Numbered from the stretch's first letter, positions 33,252-43,084 are shown. The stretch is 64,000 nucleotides of DNA from Lacticaseibacillus saniviri JCM 17471 = DSM 24301 (GCF_001311785.1 NZ_BBBX01000015.1:1-64000); one strand, 5' to 3'. A program made the numbers and translations. Notes: generated by a model not told the origin, from the letters alone.

Positions 33252-34982
33252 ATGTTGTCTCAAATCAAGCGATTGCCTGTGTTTCAGACGCTAATCGCGA
33301 TTGTGTTCTTATTGATACAATCCAGTACTGGACTGTACCTGCCCTATCTCACCGCTACTATCATTAATCAGGGGATTGCAAAGGGCAATACTCAGGTCAT
33401 CTGGGTCCAAGGCGGCCTGATGATCGGGGTGGCCATCATCGGCTTAGTCGGTTCGACCTTAAATTCTTGGTTGTTCACCAAGATTGCTTATGAGTTGGGT
33501 GGCGATATCCGATCAGATCTCTACCGCAAAATCCTCAGTTTCTCAAAGGCTGAATTCGATCATTTTGGTTCTGCATCCTTAATCACTCGCGATACTGACG
33601 ATGTGACCCAAATCCAAAATCTTGTTCAAACAGGCCTCCAGTTTCTCTTGATGGCGCCCATTCAACTGGTTGGGGGCATCATCATGACATGGATTTTGGA
33701 GCCACGTTTCGGGATCGTCTTCTTGGCTGTTGTCCCCTTCTTGGTCATTATCTACTTGCTGATTTTTCGGCGCGTGACACCGCTGTACGCCAAAATTCAG
33801 ACGTTGATGGATAAGTTGAACTTGGCATTCAAAGAGGGCCTCTCAGGTGTCAAAGTGATTCGAGCCTTCAATAAGGAAACAGCCGAATATGATAAGTATG
33901 AAAATTTAAACCAAGCTTATTCTAAAACTTCGATTACAGCGGGTACAATCATGGGCTTCTTCATCCCTGCCCTATCGTTACTCTTGAACTTCGCTTCATT
34001 GTTGATTGTGTGGATGGGTTCCCAGTTTGTTGCTGATGGATCTCTTCAAGTCGGATCCATTGTCGGTGCCATTAGCTACGCCAGCCAGATTCTGGCCGGG
34101 TTTGCCAGCATCAGTTTCATTATCATGATGATTCCCAAGGGCCAAATCTCGGCGCAACGGGTGAATGAAGTGCTCAACCAGCCGCTTTCCATTAGCGAAC
34201 CAACCAACAACGCACCTGCAGAAACTGCCAAGGGGTTGACTTTCGAGCACGTGGACTTCCGCTATCTCGGCGCTTCAAAGCCTGCTCTGGCAGATATCAG
34301 CTTCTCCGTTAAAGCTGGCGAAACATTTGCCATTATCGGCTCCACCGGCGATGGTAAATCATCCTTGGTCAACCTGATCTCACGTTTGTATGATGCCGAA
34401 AGCGGCCAAGTTGAACTCAATGGTGTCGATGTCAAACAGATTCCACAGTCACAACTCCACGCTAAAATCAGTTACGTGCCACAAACGGCGATGCTGTTCT
34501 TTGGCACCATTCGTTCCAATATGCTAGTCGGTAAACCCGAAGCCACTGATGATGAAATTTGGCAGGCACTAGAAATGGCACAGGCCAAAGACTTTGTGGC
34601 GGCCCTGCCTGATGGGCTTGACAGTCAAGTTGCTAAAGCCGGTGACAACTTCTCCGGTGGGCAAAAACAACGGCTATGTATTGCCCGTGCTTTGCTAAAA
34701 GACGCCGATGTCTATGTCTTCGATGATTCATTCTCTGCCTTAGACTTCAAGACCGATGCAGCCGTTCGACAGAGTATGCGCGCTAAAACTGGCAATGCTG
34801 TCACCATGATTGTGGCACAGCGCATCGCTTCGATTACGACCGCTGACCAAATTGCTGTCTTAGATCAAGGGAGTATCGTCGGACTAGGCACGCACGCTGA
34901 ATTGGCCAAGACCAATCCAGTTTATCAACAAATCATGAAATCACAATCCTATTCAGAGGAGGACCATTCTGATGCAAAATAA
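33252..34982 (+). CDS. Heterodimeric ABC exporter, degenerate-site subunit (second system)
   Basis: A complete 576-residue half-transporter with six membrane helices and an NBD: Walker A GSTGDGKSS, signature FSGGQKQR, Walker B VYVFDDSFSALD (Asp in place of catalytic Glu). ATG 33252 after AGGAGG. A paralogue of the exporter at 25276-27005, same gene-pair architecture. Its stop overlaps the start of the next gene by 11 bases. Confidence 0.92.
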   Translation: MLSQIKRLPVFQTLIAIVFLLIQSSTGLYLPYLTATIINQGIAKGNTQVIWVQGGLMIGVAIIGLVGSTLNSWLFTKIAYELGGDIRSDLYRKILSFSKAEFDHFGSASLITRDTDDVTQIQNLVQTGLQFLLMAPIQLVGGIIMTWILEPRFGIVFLAVVPFLVIIYLLIFRRVTPLYAKIQTLMDKLNLAFKEGLSGVKVIRAFNKETAEYDKYENLNQAYSKTSITAGTIMGFFIPALSLLLNFASLLIVWMGSQFVADGSLQVGSIVGAISYASQILAGFASISFIIMMIPKGQISAQRVNEVLNQPLSISEPTNNAPAETAKGLTFEHVDFRYLGASKPALADISFSVKAGETFAIIGSTGDGKSSLVNLISRLYDAESGQVELNGVDVKQIPQSQLHAKISYVPQTAMLFFGTIRSNMLVGKPEATDDEIWQALEMAQAKDFVAALPDGLDSQVAKAGDNFSGGQKQRLCIARALLKDADVYVFDDSFSALDFKTDAAVRQSMRAKTGNAVTMIVAQRIASITTADQIAVLDQGSIVGLGTHAELAKTNPVYQQIMKSQSYSEEDHSDAK

Positions 34983-36856
34983 TAACGGCAAACGCGAAAG
35001 CAATGCTCGTGGTGGCAATCAACGCGGCGGCAGCATGCCTACTGGCCCACGGGGCGGTGGCATGCCAGGCGGCCCACGCGGCGCAAATCCAGGGGCAGCA
35101 CAACCCAAGGTCTCAATCGCTAAAAGTCTCAAAAGATTGAGCGTTTATACAAAAAATCGACTGGCTTAATCATTTTGACGGCCATCGCTGTTTTGATTGG
35201 GACGCTGGTCACAGTCTTAACGCCGAAAGTTCTAGGTAATACAACAACGATCATCTTTGCCGGGGTCAAGCGTGCGGCTGGAATTGACTTTACACAGCTG
35301 CGACTCACGTTGGCAATTCTGCTCGGCTTGTATCTCGCCACCTTCCTCACCTCGTTTTTACAACAACGCTTCATGACGGTGATTACCCAAGACATCACAC
35401 GCCGATTGCGACGTGATTTGAAAGCCAAGTTAAATCGCTTGCCAATCAATTATTTTGACCAACATCAAAACGGTGAATTGATGAGTATCGCCACCAACGA
35501 TGTGGACAATATCGTCAGTGGCTTACAACGCAGCTTAACCAGCATTATCTCCAGCGTGATTACTGTGATTGGTGTCTTTGTGATGATGCTGACCATTAGT
35601 CCACTGTTGACTCTCGTGGTTTGTTTAACGATTCCGGTCATGCTTTTGGTTGCGCGCTTGGTCACACCAAAAGCGCAGAAATATAATGCCGAGTACTTCG
35701 GCTCTTTAGGCCAACTCAACACTCAAGTTGAAGAGAGCTTACAAGGCTTTACGGTCATCAAAAGTTTCAATGGGACCGAAGAGGCCTTGAACAAGTTTGA
35801 ACACGCCAACAAATCTATGGTCACCAGCGGCTGGAAAGCAGTCTTCATCAGCGGATTAACTATGCCAATGATGACCTTGGTTCAAAATGTAGTTTATGTT
35901 TTGCTTGCAGCTATCGGTAGCTTGTCTGTTGTTAGTGGTAGCATGACCCTCGGGAATATGCAGGCCATCCTACAATATTCCGGTCAATTCTCTAGTCCTT
36001 TGATGCAATTGGCACAAATTTGGGGTACCCTGCTCTCAATGCTAACCTCCATCGATCGAATTTTGCTGTACTTGATGCCGATGAGATGGACGAAACATTG
36101 GGCGACTATCCCAACCAACTGGCAAGCGACGCCAAAGTCAGCTTCAACCATGTGCAATTTGGTTACGATGACAAATTACTCATGCCCGACTTCAACATGG
36201 AAGTTGAACCAGGCCAAATGACAGCGATTGTCGGTGAAACCGGTGCTGGTAAAACCACCGTGATCAACTTACTTGAACGCTTCTATGACATCAAGGGTGG
36301 CGCGCTGCTGGTCGATGGCCAGGACATCCGCAATATGTCTCGCCACGAATTACGCACGAAGATGGCTATGGTTTTACAGGAAACTTGGCTGTTTTCAGGG
36401 ACTATTTTTGACAACATTAAGTACGGTAACGAAAAACGCCACTGATGAAGAAGTCTACGCTGCAGCCAAGGCGCTTACGCCGATGACTTCATCCAGAAAC
36501 TGCCTGATGGCTATCAAACCGTGCTTAATGAAAATGCGGACAATATTTCACAAGGCCAACGCCAACTCTTAACGATTGCCCGTGCGTTCATCGCTGATCC
36601 CGAGATTCTTATCTTAGATGAAGCCACATCGAACGTGGACAGTCGAACAGAACTGATTGTTCAACAAGCCATGGCACGCTTATTGAAGCATCGCACTAGC
36701 TTCGTAATTGCGCACCGACTCTCAACAATCTATGATGCCGACCGAATTCTGGTCATGGATCACGGAAACATTGTCGAAAGCGGTACTCATCAAGAACTCT
36801 TAGCCGAGAACGGCGCTTACCAGCAACTGTATCAAAGTCAGTTTGCTACCGCCTAG
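34972..36856 (+). CDS. Heterodimeric ABC exporter, catalytic subunit (second system), four frame breaks
   Basis: Partner half-transporter with a Gly/Arg/Pro-rich N-terminal extension (GGNQRGGSMPTGPRGGG), six membrane helices and an NBD: Walker A GETGAGKTT, signature ISQGQRQ, Walker B ILILDEATSNVD with catalytic Glu. Frame breaks: missing G near 35163 (NRLGLIILTA), missing T near 36064 (DRIFAVLDADEMDE), extra A near 36435 (GNENATDEE), missing base near 36472 (KA-YADDF). Repaired length about 629 residues. Confidence 0.9.
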
Positions 36857-36865
36857 GCCATCATT

Positions 36866-36904
36866 AAAGCTACCTATGGGAAAATTCCAGTGGTAGCTTT
36901 TTTG
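36866..36904 (+). terminator. Terminator of the marR-ABC unit
   Basis: AAAGCTACC / GGTAGCTTT stem followed by a T-run, nine bases after the stop. Confidence 0.88.
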
Positions 36905-37253
36905 TTGCTATCATAAAAAGTGTCATGCTCATCAATGATGAGATTAACAAATCAGGTCTTGTTCTCACCGTTCATCCAACAGGCGAATAAAGTGCCGTTC
37001 TTGTCAAAAAGGTCGTCACTATCCGACCTTTTTAGCAAGGATAACAGGACTACAATGTAGGTCTGCAGGAGAATCAAAAAATGCTATCGCACATTTGTAG
37101 ATACATAAAGACACAAGGCAGTTTATTCTATCAGTATTTTTCAGTTGCGCGTTTTATGAATCATCAATCTGAGAAATTTTTTCATGGGCAATTGAGCCAC
37201 GTCAACATAAAAAAGCATCTCATAACTATTATGAGATACTTTAACCTTGTACG
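36905..37253. other. Intergenic region with two terminators, no supported gene
   Basis: AAAAAGGTCG / CGACCTTTTT (37006-37033) is a bidirectional hairpin. A minus-strand stem AAGTATCTCATA / TATGAGATGCTT with a T-run (37209-37243) ends the response regulator gene. A 76-codon plus-strand frame from 37081 runs through this terminator into the opposing gene and is not credible. Confidence 0.65.
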
Positions 37254-37865
37254 TTACACATCTAACCAGCCATTGGCCTCTGCCGTATTAATAGCTTCAA
37301 TGCGTGAGTGACTACCTGTTTTACTCAAAATTGCTGATATGTAATTACGAACTGTGCCTTCTGATAAAAAGACTGTCTGTGCAATTCTTTTTGTATTAAG
37401 TCCTTGGCGAAGATAAATCATAATCTCTTGTTCCCGGGGAGTCAACGGATTTTCAGACCCACTAAGAACGCTGCGCACTAATTCTGGCGCATAGACAGTA
37501 TCTCCTGCCATGACAGAATGTATTGCCTGCACTAATGCATCACTTGGCCCATCTTTTAATAAATAGCCATTCACGGTCGCAGCAACGGCTTGCTGAAAAT
37601 AACTTTTGCGTGCAAACGTCGTTAAGATAATTACCTTAGTCGATACGTCAACTTGAACCAATCTTGAGGCCACCTCAAGACCTGTCATTTGCGGCATTTC
37701 AATATCCAATATGGCAACATCAGGATTCAGGCGTCGAATGTCCTCTAATGCTGTACCACCATTAGTGGCCGTGCCAACCACACTCAAATCTATTTCCAAA
37801 TCCAACAATGTTGCCAAAGCAGTGTTTAACATGCCTTGATCTTCCGCAAGATAGATTGTCGTCAT
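37254..37865 (-). CDS. NarL/LuxR-family response regulator (DesR-like)
   Basis: A 203-residue response regulator: receiver domain with phospho-Asp in VAILDIEMPQMTG and Lys in GYLLKDG, then a LuxR helix-turn-helix (LTPREQEIMIYLRQGLNTKRIA ... GTVRNYISAILSK). Its ATG overlaps the stop of the truncated kinase by four bases, so it was once co-translated with it. Many DesKR-like systems control ABC transporters or membrane lipid genes; the target is unknown. Confidence 0.9.
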   Translation of the reverse strand: MTTIYLAEDQGMLNTALATLLDLEIDLSVVGTATNGGTALEDIRRLNPDVAILDIEMPQMTGLEVASRLVQVDVSTKVIILTTFARKSYFQQAVAATVNGYLLKDGPSDALVQAIHSVMAGDTVYAPELVRSVLSGSENPLTPREQEIMIYLRQGLNTKRIAQTVFLSEGTVRNYISAILSKTGSHSRIEAINTAEANGWLDV

Positions 37866-38230
37866 TTTATCAGCTCCTTGGGCAACTCTACTATGATTAC
37901 AACACCGTCTTTGTCTTTAATTGTAAATTTACCATGAGCCGCTAAAACACGATGCTCCATCCCATTAACGCCTGAAGCCCCCTGGCGCTTGACGGTCATC
38001 CCTAAACCATTATCCTTAATAATCACTTGAATTGTTGAATCGTATTCCCTAAACTTAATTTCCGCTAAATTGGCATGACTATATTTCAGCAAGTTGGTCG
38101 TCCCTTCTTGAATAATCGCGGACACAATATTTTGAACATCAGCTGTCCAATTTTCCGAAACCGCCTCATTGTCCGTGAATAGTTGAATACCAGCCACATC
38201 TAGCTTATTTTCAGTTTCAAGTAGCGTGGC
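37862..38230 (-). pseudogene. Sensor histidine kinase, C-terminal ATPase domain only (truncated)
   Basis: DesK-like kinase remnant: N-box IIQEGTTNLLKYSHA, G1 KDNGLGM and G2 GVNGMEHRV are present, but the membrane sensor, the HisKA_3 domain and the phospho-His are missing. The sequence is lost near 38215-38235, where it runs head-to-head into another N-terminally truncated gene on the plus strand. Without the His it cannot autophosphorylate. Confidence 0.8.
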
Positions 38231-38783
38231 CGCGATTGTTCGTCACGCACAAGCCGCCAAGCAAAAACTGGGTGCCTCAACACCTGTGATTGAGAAAGAC
38301 ATTATGAATCTGACACAGGCAGAGTTGGCGCCATTTGATGCCATTATTGACTTGAGTGCGCCTAACCCAGCTTATTTGAACGTTGATTCGGCGACTAAGT
38401 TAGTCGCAATGTTCCGCGAGAATAAACAGACCCGCTTAATTTTCTTAGTTGGCTCAAGCTCCCTTATCGATGCCAATGGCGAATCACAGTTAGCCCACAC
38501 GCTCGAAAAGTACGCTGGCGAGCCTTGGCTTGACGCGCCCCTTGAAGCGATGCACAAATTGCAATTCCTACAAATGGTTGATAACGTTGATTGGACGGTT
38601 ATCACACCACAGGACAATATTACTGACGGATCAGCCACCAGTTATCGATTAGGTCAGAATCAAATCATGACCGCCAAAAACGGTCAGCCAGAAGTCTCAA
38701 CAGGCAATCTCGCAGCAGCATTGATTGATGAGCTTCAAACGCCAACACACATCCGTCAACAATTCACAGTCGTTAACGACTAG
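38226..38783 (+). pseudogene. NAD(P)-binding NmrA/YwnB-like protein, N-terminus missing
   Basis: The frame opens at GTG 38226 with VAAIVRHAQAAKQ, which matches family members about 30 residues in; the GATG-type Rossmann glycine loop is absent. The rest (LIFLVGSSSLID, TVITPQDNITDG) looks intact and is followed by an SDR gene 10 bases on. No RBS is seen at the GTG. The truncation point coincides with that of the kinase fragment. Confidence 0.72.
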
Positions 38784-38793
38784 GAGGTTTCTA

Positions 38794-39540
38794 ATGACAC
38801 AACTCACATTAATTACCGGTGCAAACCGGGGCATGGGATTTGAGATTGCTAAAGCACTCGGTGAACACGGCCAACATATTTTGCTAGGGGCGCGCAATGC
38901 GCAAAAAGGCGAAGCAGCCGCCCAAACATTACGCGATCAAGGCATGACTGTCGATGCCATTCAACTCGATGTCACCAACCATGAATCGATTACACAAGCC
39001 GTCGCAAAAGTCACTGCAGACTACGGTCATCTCGATATTTTAATCAATAATGCTGGTGCCGCCTTTGATGCCCACCGTGCACCCTCTATTCTCGATTTGG
39101 CAACAATCCAGCAAGACTTTGAAATTAATTATTTTGGCCTCGTAGACGTCACACAACAATTCATTCCCCTACTCAAGCAAAGTCCCAGTGCCAAGATTAT
39201 CAATGTAACCAGCATGATGGGCTCACTCTCCCAAGCATTAAACCCTGAATCAGAGGTCTTCCATGCGTCAGCCGTTGGTTATCAATCGGCCAAGGCAGCG
39301 GCCAACATGTTCACCATTCAGTTAGCCAAGGAATTCCAAAATACCGGCGTTCCAATCACTGTCAATTCTGTTGACCCCGGTGTCGTGGCAACGCATTTTG
39401 GCGGCGGTGATCCAGAAATGGCCAAGTCCCGCGGCGCCAAAACACCTGCTGAAGGTGCCAAACGCACGATTGAATTAGCACTCGATGACAGCAAGACGAC
39501 TGCCACCTTTAGTAATACGAATGGCATCGTGCCCTGGTAA
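38794..39540 (+). CDS. Short-chain dehydrogenase/reductase
   Basis: A complete 248-residue classical SDR: TGANRGMG cofactor loop, NNAG, Ser in VTSMMGS and catalytic YQSAK. RBS AGGAGG before ATG 38794. Substrate unknown; resembles carbonyl reductase-like SDRs. Downstream of the truncated NmrA-like gene, probably once in one operon. Confidence 0.9.
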   Translation: MTQLTLITGANRGMGFEIAKALGEHGQHILLGARNAQKGEAAAQTLRDQGMTVDAIQLDVTNHESITQAVAKVTADYGHLDILINNAGAAFDAHRAPSILDLATIQQDFEINYFGLVDVTQQFIPLLKQSPSAKIINVTSMMGSLSQALNPESEVFHASAVGYQSAKAAANMFTIQLAKEFQNTGVPITVNSVDPGVVATHFGGGDPEMAKSRGAKTPAEGAKRTIELALDDSKTTATFSNTNGIVPW

Positions 39541-39553
39541 TCAACGTACGACA

Positions 39554-39601
39554 AAGAAGAGGCTGTGCCATGACCCTGACGGGTTGGCACAGTCTCTTCT
39601 T
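39554..39601. terminator. Terminator
   Basis: AAGAAGAG-CTGTGCC / GGCACAG-CTCTTCTT stem, between the convergent SDR and membrane protein genes. Confidence 0.85.
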
Positions 39602-39633
39602 GTTACAACAATATTAATATGCATCTAGTTGCT

Positions 39634-39971
39634 TTAAGCCATCAAGAAAACGGCTAATACAATCGCATTGGCAATCGCGGTGATGTTTGGACCCACCGTT
39701 TTAAGGCGACTGACCTTGGTCCCAATCCAGCCGTCAAAGAATTGAATGCCGATCATAATGACTGACATCGCGATTAAAAACGCATTGGACTTAAAAATAA
39801 CACCGTTAAAGCAACCACAGCGATTGAAACACTGCGCGACAAGGCGTATTGGGCCAAAAGGAGCGAACCATCGCGCTTTTTGTTAGCCGCAACCACCGCC
39901 TCAATAGAAAAACCACAACTGACCAGCGCGCTAATAACCGTCACTGCTGCACAGACTTCATAGATACCCAT
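39634..39971 (-). CDS. Small four-helix membrane protein, frameshifted
   Basis: About 112 residues with four hydrophobic stretches. Starts MGIYEVCAAVTVISALV at ATG 39971 after AAAGGAG; one T is missing near 39793, and repair reads LFFKSNAFLIAMSVIMIGI and ends VFLMA at 39634. Resembles DUF4267-type membrane proteins but I am not sure. Directly follows the deaminase gene. Confidence 0.6.
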
Positions 39972-39996
39972 AAGGCACTCTCCTTTTAGTCGTTGA

Positions 39997-40464
39997 TTAG
40001 TACATTGGCCGTTGTTGGTCTTGGTAAGCCGTAAAGGCGGGTAATGTGATATCACGATCGTGCTGGCTCAGGGTTAATTGATCACCCTTCAACCCGGCTT
40101 CGATGAAGTCATAAATCATTTCATCACGGAAGCCAATATCGGCAGCATCGCGCGCTGTGTTACCATAATAAACTGTTTTGATATTGGCCCAAATAATCGC
40201 GCTCAAGCACATTGGGCAAGGATATGCCGACGTGTAGAGCTCACATCCAGATAGATCAAACTGACCTAATGCCTGACCAGCGGCCCGAATCGCAACCACC
40301 TCACCATGTGCTGTGGGGTCATGATCGATCAACACGCGGTTGTGGCCTGTGGCAATCACCTTGCCATCCTTCACGATGACACAGCCGAATGGCCCACCGT
40401 CGCCAGCTGTCACATTGTTCATTGCTTCTTTGGCTGCTTGTGCCATAAATTCTTTTTGATACAT
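39997..40464 (-). CDS. Nucleoside/guanine deaminase (CDA fold)
   Basis: A 155-residue zinc deaminase with catalytic DPTAHGEVVAI (His and Glu) and the PCPMCLSAI zinc motif. The length and the C-terminal DRDITLPAFTAYQDQQRPMY fit the guanine deaminase GuaD/YkoA group better than tRNA adenosine deaminase TadA. ATG 40464 after GGAAGGG. Confidence 0.85.
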   Translation of the reverse strand: MYQKEFMAQAAKEAMNNVTAGDGGPFGCVIVKDGKVIATGHNRVLIDHDPTAHGEVVAIRAAGQALGQFDLSGCELYTSAYPCPMCLSAIIWANIKTVYYGNTARDAADIGFRDEMIYDFIEAGLKGDQLTLSQHDRDITLPAFTAYQDQQRPMY

Positions 40465-40523
40465 TAATATCCCTTCCATTCTTCATTTAGTTTGCGTACA
40501 CTGACCTAAAAGGAGGTCATCCA

Positions 40524-40651
40524 ATGAAAATACATAACTTACGTCCCGCTGGCATCATCACAACTGCAGCCAGTGCGGTCACGATGATTGCCAGTGCTGT
40601 GACTTTGGTGAATGGTATCTTGGTCATCATCAATGGTAAAAGCAAAAATAA
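40524..40651 (+). CDS. Small hydrophobic peptide (about 42 residues), frame uncertain
   Basis: A strong AAAAGGAGG RBS precedes ATG 40524; the peptide MKIHNLRPAGIITTAASAV continues as one hydrophobic segment and a basic end. If the A-run at 40643-40647 is one base short, the peptide would end NGKSKK at 40651, just before the opposing oxidoreductase stop. Unidentified. Confidence 0.45.
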
Positions 40652-40654
40652 TCC

Positions 40655-41604
40655 CTACCGATTTGGCCACAGCTTGTGGTCAATTTTTTGGCTTGGTTTG
40701 ACTTGTTCCGCGAGATTAGCAATCATATGATGTGTCATCAAGCTACTCTCTGGACTCACCGGATTGGGCTGATCTTGCGCCACCGCATCGATAAACGCCC
40801 GCACCATTGGCGCTAAACCACGCGTTTCAAGCGTGTCCTGCCAATCAGGTGCTAATTGCGTGGTCTCTGCCGATTCTTGCCATTGTTGATACTGATTCAG
40901 ATTAATGGTCCGAGCAATCCCCGTTTTGGCATACACGGTGGCCTCTTCATAGTTAGCACCTGCCAGCATGTTGACGCTCGCATCCGCCTTCAAGCCGTTA
41001 CCCGTAAACGTGACCCCGGCCTGTTCAAGATTGCCGGCTTCATCCTGGTGCAGACTGTAGCGAATATTACCCGCAGTGGGAAAACCAGCTAAGTATAGTG
41101 CCGTATCGACTGGATGAATCAACAGATCAAACAGCGCATATTGTGTGGGTTCAGAGGCCGCCACACGCGTTTTGAGCACGGTCACGGTGTTCTTATCAGG
41201 CACAGCTGCTAACTGCCGATTCATGGGGGCAAAGCGCCGATTGAACCCGGCCATCAACAGACGATTTTTATCCGCGGCCAGTTGGTATAACGCTTCGACC
41301 TCTGAATAATCTTCACTGATTGGTTTATCGACAAAACATGGACGCCCGCTTCCAAGAATTCACGGATCAGGGCGGTGTGTGTCGATGTCGGCGTGTGTAT
41401 CATCACGGCATCCAAATCTTGAGCCAGCAGTTGTTCCTTAGACGTCGTTGCCGAAGCGAACCGATACTGCTGCTGAATGTTTGCAAGTTTTTCTTCATTG
41501 CGGGTCATGAGGTGCCAATTGACAACCTGGCGATTCGCCGCATAGACGGGCAAGTACGCCTGTTGCGCAATATAGCCTAGTCCCATCACACCAATGTTTA
41601 ACAT
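40655..41604 (-). CDS. Gfo/Idh/MocA-family oxidoreductase, frameshifted
   Basis: NAD(P)-dependent sugar or inositol oxidoreductase: Rossmann start MLNIGVMGLGYIAQQAYLP, HTPTSTHTALI, and the family EKP motif as DKPIS after repair of a missing T near 41338 (GVHVFVDKPISEDY). About 316 residues. Substrate unknown. Confidence 0.88.
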
Positions 41605-41731
41605 CGAATTCCTTCTTTCTGAATCTTGATGGCTCTAGCATACCCTGTTTTTGCCGTGAAAGTCACGTCTCGTCGGTATTTTATGCTAAAATAGATGGTC
41701 GCTATCATTTCATTCGTACTTAGGAGGAATT

Positions 41732-42507
41732 ATGAAGAAGTTCAGTCTCGCACTCATCATGATGTTGAGCTTGCTGACAGGCTGTGCTACCCAGTCGAGC
41801 GCACCGAGCTCGAGCAGTAGCCAAGTTAGCTCTCAAACATCCAGTGTTACCCAATCAACTAGCACCTCGAGCCAATCCAGCACGACATCCAGTCAGTCGT
41901 CATCGGATGCCAGCAATGCGCAGTCCACACCAACCAACTTGGCCAACCTCAATTACTCGGGATCACAAGAAGTCGTTGTGAATAATGACCAGCCTAGCTT
42001 CACCGATGATGACCTCAAGCCAGGCGCACCGTGGCAGACCTACAGCGATTTGGATTCACTGAACCGCGCCGGAGCCGCCAATGCCTTACTCAATCAGAGT
42101 ATGATGCCAACGGCTAAGCGAACCGCCCTCACCTGGAATCCGACCGGCTGGCACAATAAACGCATCAAGTCGGGTTGGTTGTATAACCGCAGTCACTTGA
42201 TTGGTTATCAACTCTCCGGTCAAAATAACAATCCAAAGAATCTGATGACCGGTACACGGGCCTTGAATGCACCAGAAATGTTGGCCCACGAGAACGATAT
42301 CGCTTATTACCTGAAGCAGAGTGCGAGTCACTTTGTTCGCTATCGCGTCACACCAATTTTCGGGGTGATGAATTATTAGCCCGCGGCGTTCAGATGGAGG
42401 TACAATCCATCGACAGCCCGCAAATCAAATTCAACCGCTACATATTCAATGTGCAAGACGGTGTGCAACTCAACTACGCGGATGGCACAAGTCGGGTCAC
42501 TCAGTAA
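41732..42507 (+). CDS. DNA/RNA non-specific endonuclease lipoprotein (EndA/NucA-like), frameshifted
   Basis: Signal peptide with lipobox LLTGC, a ~60-residue Ser/Thr-rich spacer (as cell-wall linker), then a beta-beta-alpha-Me nuclease domain with catalytic NRSHLIGYQL and a metal-binding Asn in NNNPKNLMTGTRALN. One T is missing near 42358 (TPIFRGDELLARGVQMEV); repaired end at 42507, about 258 residues. Surface-anchored nuclease for DNA degradation or uptake. RBS AGGAGG. Confidence 0.9.
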
Positions 42508-42523
42508 TATTCAAAAAACAGCA

Positions 42524-42711
42524 GAAGTTGTGACAAAAGACGCTTTGAGAATGAGGATTAACAAGGTTGATGATAAAGCCCGAACTTAGGCTTTGAATTA
42601 ATCCTAATTAACCGGAATGCTCAGTCTTTTGGAACACGATTAATCTATTTTGTTCGGAAATTGGAACAGGGGAGTGTGACAAAACGTAGTTTTGTCACAC
42701 CCCCCTGTTTT
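42524..42711 (+). repeat. Foldback repeat element, copy 2
   Basis: The inverted partner of 21334-21520. Starts GAAGTTGTGACAAAAGACGC right after the nuclease gene and ends in a perfect hairpin GTGTGACAAAAC / GTTTTGTCACAC flanked by G and C runs. Relative to copy 1 an A-T pair in this stem has become G-C (TATGAC/GTCATA to TGTGAC/GTCACA), a compensatory change. Likely doubles as terminator for the nuclease. Confidence 0.85.
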
Positions 42712-42856
42712 AGTCTTCTGACTCATCCGTGACCTGCCATTCCCAATCATCTGTTTCGTCCCAGTCATCCCACGTATCATCGTGTTGCAGGGCTTGATTT
42801 TGTCTTTCCTCGAGCATCTTTGTCAATATCACAAAATCAATGTTGTCTGGATCCAT
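42710..42856 (-). CDS. Small acidic protein, 48 residues
   Basis: From ATG 42856 (AAAGGTGG upstream) to TAA 42710. Very acidic and Trp-rich at the C-terminal half (DDTWDDWDETDDWEWQV). No known family recognised. Its stop touches repeat copy 2. Confidence 0.5.
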   Translation of the reverse strand: MDPDNIDFVILTKMLEERQNQALQHDDTWDDWDETDDWEWQVTDESED

Positions 42857-42931
42857 CTTCGCGCCCACCTTTCGCTTTTAACTCCATGCTAATGAAAGGC
42901 CACAAGCGTTGTAAAGAAATCCGCCACAACA

Positions 42932-42979
42932 AAAGGACCTGTGACAAAACCAATTTGGTTTCATCACAGATCCTTCTTT
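42932..42979 (-). terminator. Terminator on the bacterial side of the prophage junction
   Basis: AAGGA-CTGTGA ... TCACAG-TCCTT stem with inner ACCAAATTGGT, T-rich on both flanks. On the minus strand it directly follows the pgi-like 3' end. Confidence 0.75.
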
Positions 42980-43009
42980 AATCACTAAGTCCGATTAAAC
43001 GAAACGCGA

Positions 43010-43084
43010 TTACAGGCGAGCGTTTAATTCCTTAGTCATTTCTTCGTAGCCAGGACGGCCGAGAAGTGCGAACATGTTCTTCTT
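43010..43084 (-). pseudogene. pgi: 3' end fragment of glucose-6-phosphate isomerase, candidate prophage attachment site
   Basis: The minus strand encodes [16 protein letters not shown] then TKELNARL and a stop, which resembles the C-terminus of lactobacillal Pgi, followed by a terminator. Upstream of codon KKN the reading changes to unrelated sequence. Only about 24 codons remain, as expected for an att core duplicated when a phage integrates into a gene's 3' end. The gene identification rests on memory of Pgi C-termini. Confidence 0.6.

Noticed and set aside
37081-37311. 76-codon plus-strand frame after the ABC terminator
   Set aside because: It runs through a clear terminator and into the opposing response regulator gene, and its composition is not protein-like.
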